From Beijerinckia indica subsp. indica ATCC 9039 (GTDB lineage Bacteria; Pseudomonadota; Alphaproteobacteria; Rhizobiales; Beijerinckiaceae): a DNA stretch of 64,000 nt. Positions 62,452-64,000 of the stretch are shown piece by piece. Numbering within the stretch: the stretch's first letter is position 1; every line of letters starts with the position of its first letter. A program made the position numbers and the translations under genes. A model generated the notes under the pieces. The model was not told where the DNA came from, made no database searches, and saw nothing but the letters and a program-made list of their open reading frames with translations. Location of the stretch: contig NC_010581.1 of NCBI RefSeq assembly GCF_000019845.1, forward strand, positions 935,501-999,500. The letters run 5' to 3'.

Positions 62452-63693
62452 TCAATTCAGCAGACCCGCAACCGCGCCGCTCATGCAGGTGGCAAGTGTC
62501 CCGGAAATCAGCGAGCGTGGGGCGAGCTTCGCGATTTCCTGTTTGCGCTCGGGTGCCATGGCGCTCATGCCGCCGATCATGATGCCGAGACTGCCGAAAT
62601 TGGCGAATCCGCATAAGGCATAGGTCAGCATGAGGCGCGAGCGTGGCTCCAGGCTCTCGCCAGACAGATGTGCGAGATCGAGATAGGCCACGAATTCATT
62701 CAACACCATCTTGGTGCCCATCAGCCGCGCTGCTGTTTCGATATCCTGGCCGGGAATCCCGATCAGCCACATGATGGGTTTGAAGAGCCAGGCGAAGAGG
62801 CCTTGCAGGGTGATCGGGTCCGCAAAGGGCAAGAGAGCCAGCCCCTTGTTGACGAGCGTCACCAAAGCGACGAGGACGATGAGCATGGCGATAATGCCGG
62901 CGAGAAAGCCGATCCCCTCTTGCGTGCCCTGGGTAATGGCTTCCATGGCGCTCGATGGAGGTGTGGCCAGCCGGAGCTCGCTCCTTTCATCGGCTTTCGG
63001 TGCGAAAGGCACCATCAATGCGGCGATGGCGAGGGCTGCTGGTGTCGAGATCACAGAGGCGATGAGAATATTGCCGAGTGATTGCGGAATGACCGACTCG
63101 AGCAGGCTCGCATAAATGACCATCACCGTGCCGGCAATGCCGGCCATGCCGCAGCTCATCAGCGCAAACAATTCGCCGCGTTTCATCTGTATCAGATAGG
63201 GGCGGACAAGCAGCGGTGCCTCGATCATGCCGACGAAAATATGCACCGCTGCGCCAAGACCGAGCGCGCCGCCGATTCCGAGGCTGCGGCGCAAGCCCCA
63301 AGCGAGAAACCCCACGATTTTTTGCAGCACACCCCAATAAAGCAGAAGCGACGCCAAGGCGCTGATGACGAGCACCAGAGGAAAGGCCCTGAACCCGAGA
63401 AGAAAACTCGCACCGGGTTTGATTTCCGCGAAGGGCAGGGGACCACCGCCAAGATAGCCGAAGACGAAACTCGTGCCGGCATCGGTCGCCTCCTGCAAGG
63501 CATTCACCGCGTCGTTCAACCGCGCAAAGGCCAGGGTTGCGGGTGGAAATTTCATCAGGAGAAGTGCCAGGGCGAATTGCAGCATGACGCCGCCGATAAC
63601 GAGGCGTAGCGGGACATGCCAGCGATCCTCGCTGAACAGCCAGGCGATGATGAGCAAGGAGAGAAGGCCAAGAAAGCCGTGGAGAATTGTCAT
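62452..63693 (-). CDS. Concentrative nucleoside transporter (NupC/CNT family)
   Basis: 413-residue inner-membrane nucleoside:cation symporter. The N-terminal LGLLSLLIIAWLFSEDR, the gate segment GTSFVFGYLGGG, GMIEAPLLVRPYL, the conserved EAxTQGTQEGIGFLAG and the KMVLNEFVAYLDL plus CGFANFGSLGIMIGG signatures of CNT proteins are all present. The frame is open to 63783, but ATG at 63693 (MTILHGFLGLL) starts directly before the first helix and leaves the tandem hairpins at 63724-63801 in the leader. Substrate range within nucleosides is not readable. Confidence 0.93.
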   Translation of the reverse strand: MTILHGFLGLLSLLIIAWLFSEDRWHVPLRLVIGGVMLQFALALLLMKFPPATLAFARLNDAVNALQEATDAGTSFVFGYLGGGPLPFAEIKPGASFLLGFRAFPLVLVISALASLLLYWGVLQKIVGFLAWGLRRSLGIGGALGLGAAVHIFVGMIEAPLLVRPYLIQMKRGELFALMSCGMAGIAGTVMVIYASLLESVIPQSLGNILIASVISTPAALAIAALMVPFAPKADERSELRLATPPSSAMEAITQGTQEGIGFLAGIIAMLIVLVALVTLVNKGLALLPFADPITLQGLFAWLFKPIMWLIGIPGQDIETAARLMGTKMVLNEFVAYLDLAHLSGESLEPRSRLMLTYALCGFANFGSLGIMIGGMSAMAPERKQEIAKLAPRSLISGTLATCMSGAVAGLLN

Positions 63694-63723
63694 GCGGAGC
63701 CGGGGCGTTGAGCGAGTGATGCG

Positions 63724-63801
63724 TTCTCGAATTTTCGCATTTTCAAAGGCATGACGAAAATTCGAGAATGTTCCAATGATCATCTTTCATGATCATTGGA
63801 A
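63724..63801. repeat. Tandem perfect stem-loops in the leader of the nucleoside transporter gene
   Basis: Stem A: TTCTCGAATTTTCG at 63724-63737 pairs exactly with 63755-63768. Stem B: TTCCAATGATCA at 63771-63782 pairs exactly with 63790-63801 around a 7-nt loop. Both lie 30-110 nt upstream of the transporter start. Possible terminator of the upstream SDR gene, attenuator or repeat unit. Confidence 0.7.
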
Positions 63802-63852
63802 TGACACGTTGGAAATACTCACCCAAAAGCCAAGTTTATGCCAGACCTCGCT

Positions 63853-64000
63853 TCAGCCGCGCCCGATAAAGGGCATTTTCGTCGCCATGACGGTCAGGAA
63901 AAGGACATTCGCGTCGAGCGGCAAGCTCGCCATATAGACAACGGCCCGCGCGGCTTCGGAGACATCCATGATCGGTTCGGCCCGGACCGATCCATCGGGC
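63853..64000 (-). CDS. SDR-family oxidoreductase, C-terminal fragment (cut by window edge)
   Basis: The last 48 codons before TGA at 63853-63855 read (P)DGSVRAEPIMDVSEAARAVV, then YMASLPLDANVLFLTVMATK, then MPFIGRG. This is the C-terminal end of a group of bacterial short-chain dehydrogenases, which share the AVVYMASLPLDANV and MATKMPF ending. The catalytic part lies beyond the window. Same strand as the nucleoside transporter and upstream of it. Confidence 0.8.
   Translation of the reverse strand, partial: PDGSVRAEPIMDVSEAARAVVYMASLPLDANVLFLTVMATKMPFIGRG

Overview
The window reads as chromosomal DNA of an alphaproteobacterium of the Hyphomicrobiales, most plausibly the Beijerinckiaceae. This is inferred from the style of the housekeeping proteins (GreA, CarB, IspE, PepN, a polyprenyl synthetase, a bacterial transglutaminase-like cysteine protease) and from an exported MxaD-like protein of the kind found in methylotrophs. 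No tRNA, rRNA, CRISPR array or insertion sequence was seen. The right-hand two thirds is housekeeping DNA; the left third is accessory.

Layout. 1-1024: AT-rich, no convincing gene. 1025-11848: a tight same-strand exopolysaccharide cluster (GT4, fused Wzc-type co-polymerase/tyrosine kinase, GT2, three more GT4, a Wzy-like membrane protein and a second polytopic membrane protein), closed by a strong intrinsic terminator at 11879-11933. 11991-12836: a detached GT2 gene. 12837-13867: AT-rich spacer with a possible promoter.

13868-30420: a compact hybrid NRPS/PKS locus. Three synthetases read C*-A-PCP / KS-AT-ACP-aminotransferase-C-A-PCP / C*-(A relic)-PCP-TE. They are followed by an envelope-anchored alpha/beta hydrolase and, on the other strand, an Sfp-type phosphopantetheinyl transferase that can activate the carrier domains. 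Both outer C domains have lost the catalytic second His of HHxxxDG. The last module keeps only the C-terminal stub of an adenylation domain. The thioesterase has Cys in place of the nucleophilic Ser. The inferred core product is an amino acid extended by one malonyl unit, transaminated at the beta carbon, then joined to a second amino acid. This is the most unusual system in the window.

30580-64000: housekeeping and envelope genes. pepN, an MxaD-like exported protein, an LplT-like MFS protein paired with a long CDF cation transporter, gloA, polyprenyl diphosphate synthase, a SleB-like wall hydrolase, a TPR protein, ispE, a TonB-dependent receptor directly followed by a ModA-like binding protein, and a minus-strand NAD-related operon (histidine phosphatase, NAD kinase, Nudix hydrolase, CitE-like protein). 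Then nagZ, a bile-acid-symporter-family transporter, a small exported protein, greA, carB, an exported hypothetical protein with an EcsC-family protein, a transglutaminase-like protease, an aldo/keto reductase, a small membrane protein, a CNT nucleoside transporter and the 3' end of an SDR gene cut by the window edge.

Non-coding structure. A 99-bp two-hairpin repeat occurs at 42754-42852 and 53303-53401, with conserved stems and diverged loops. Strong isolated hairpins lie at 30458-30498, 36876-36912, 53454-53476, 57534-57558 and, as a tandem pair, at 63724-63801.
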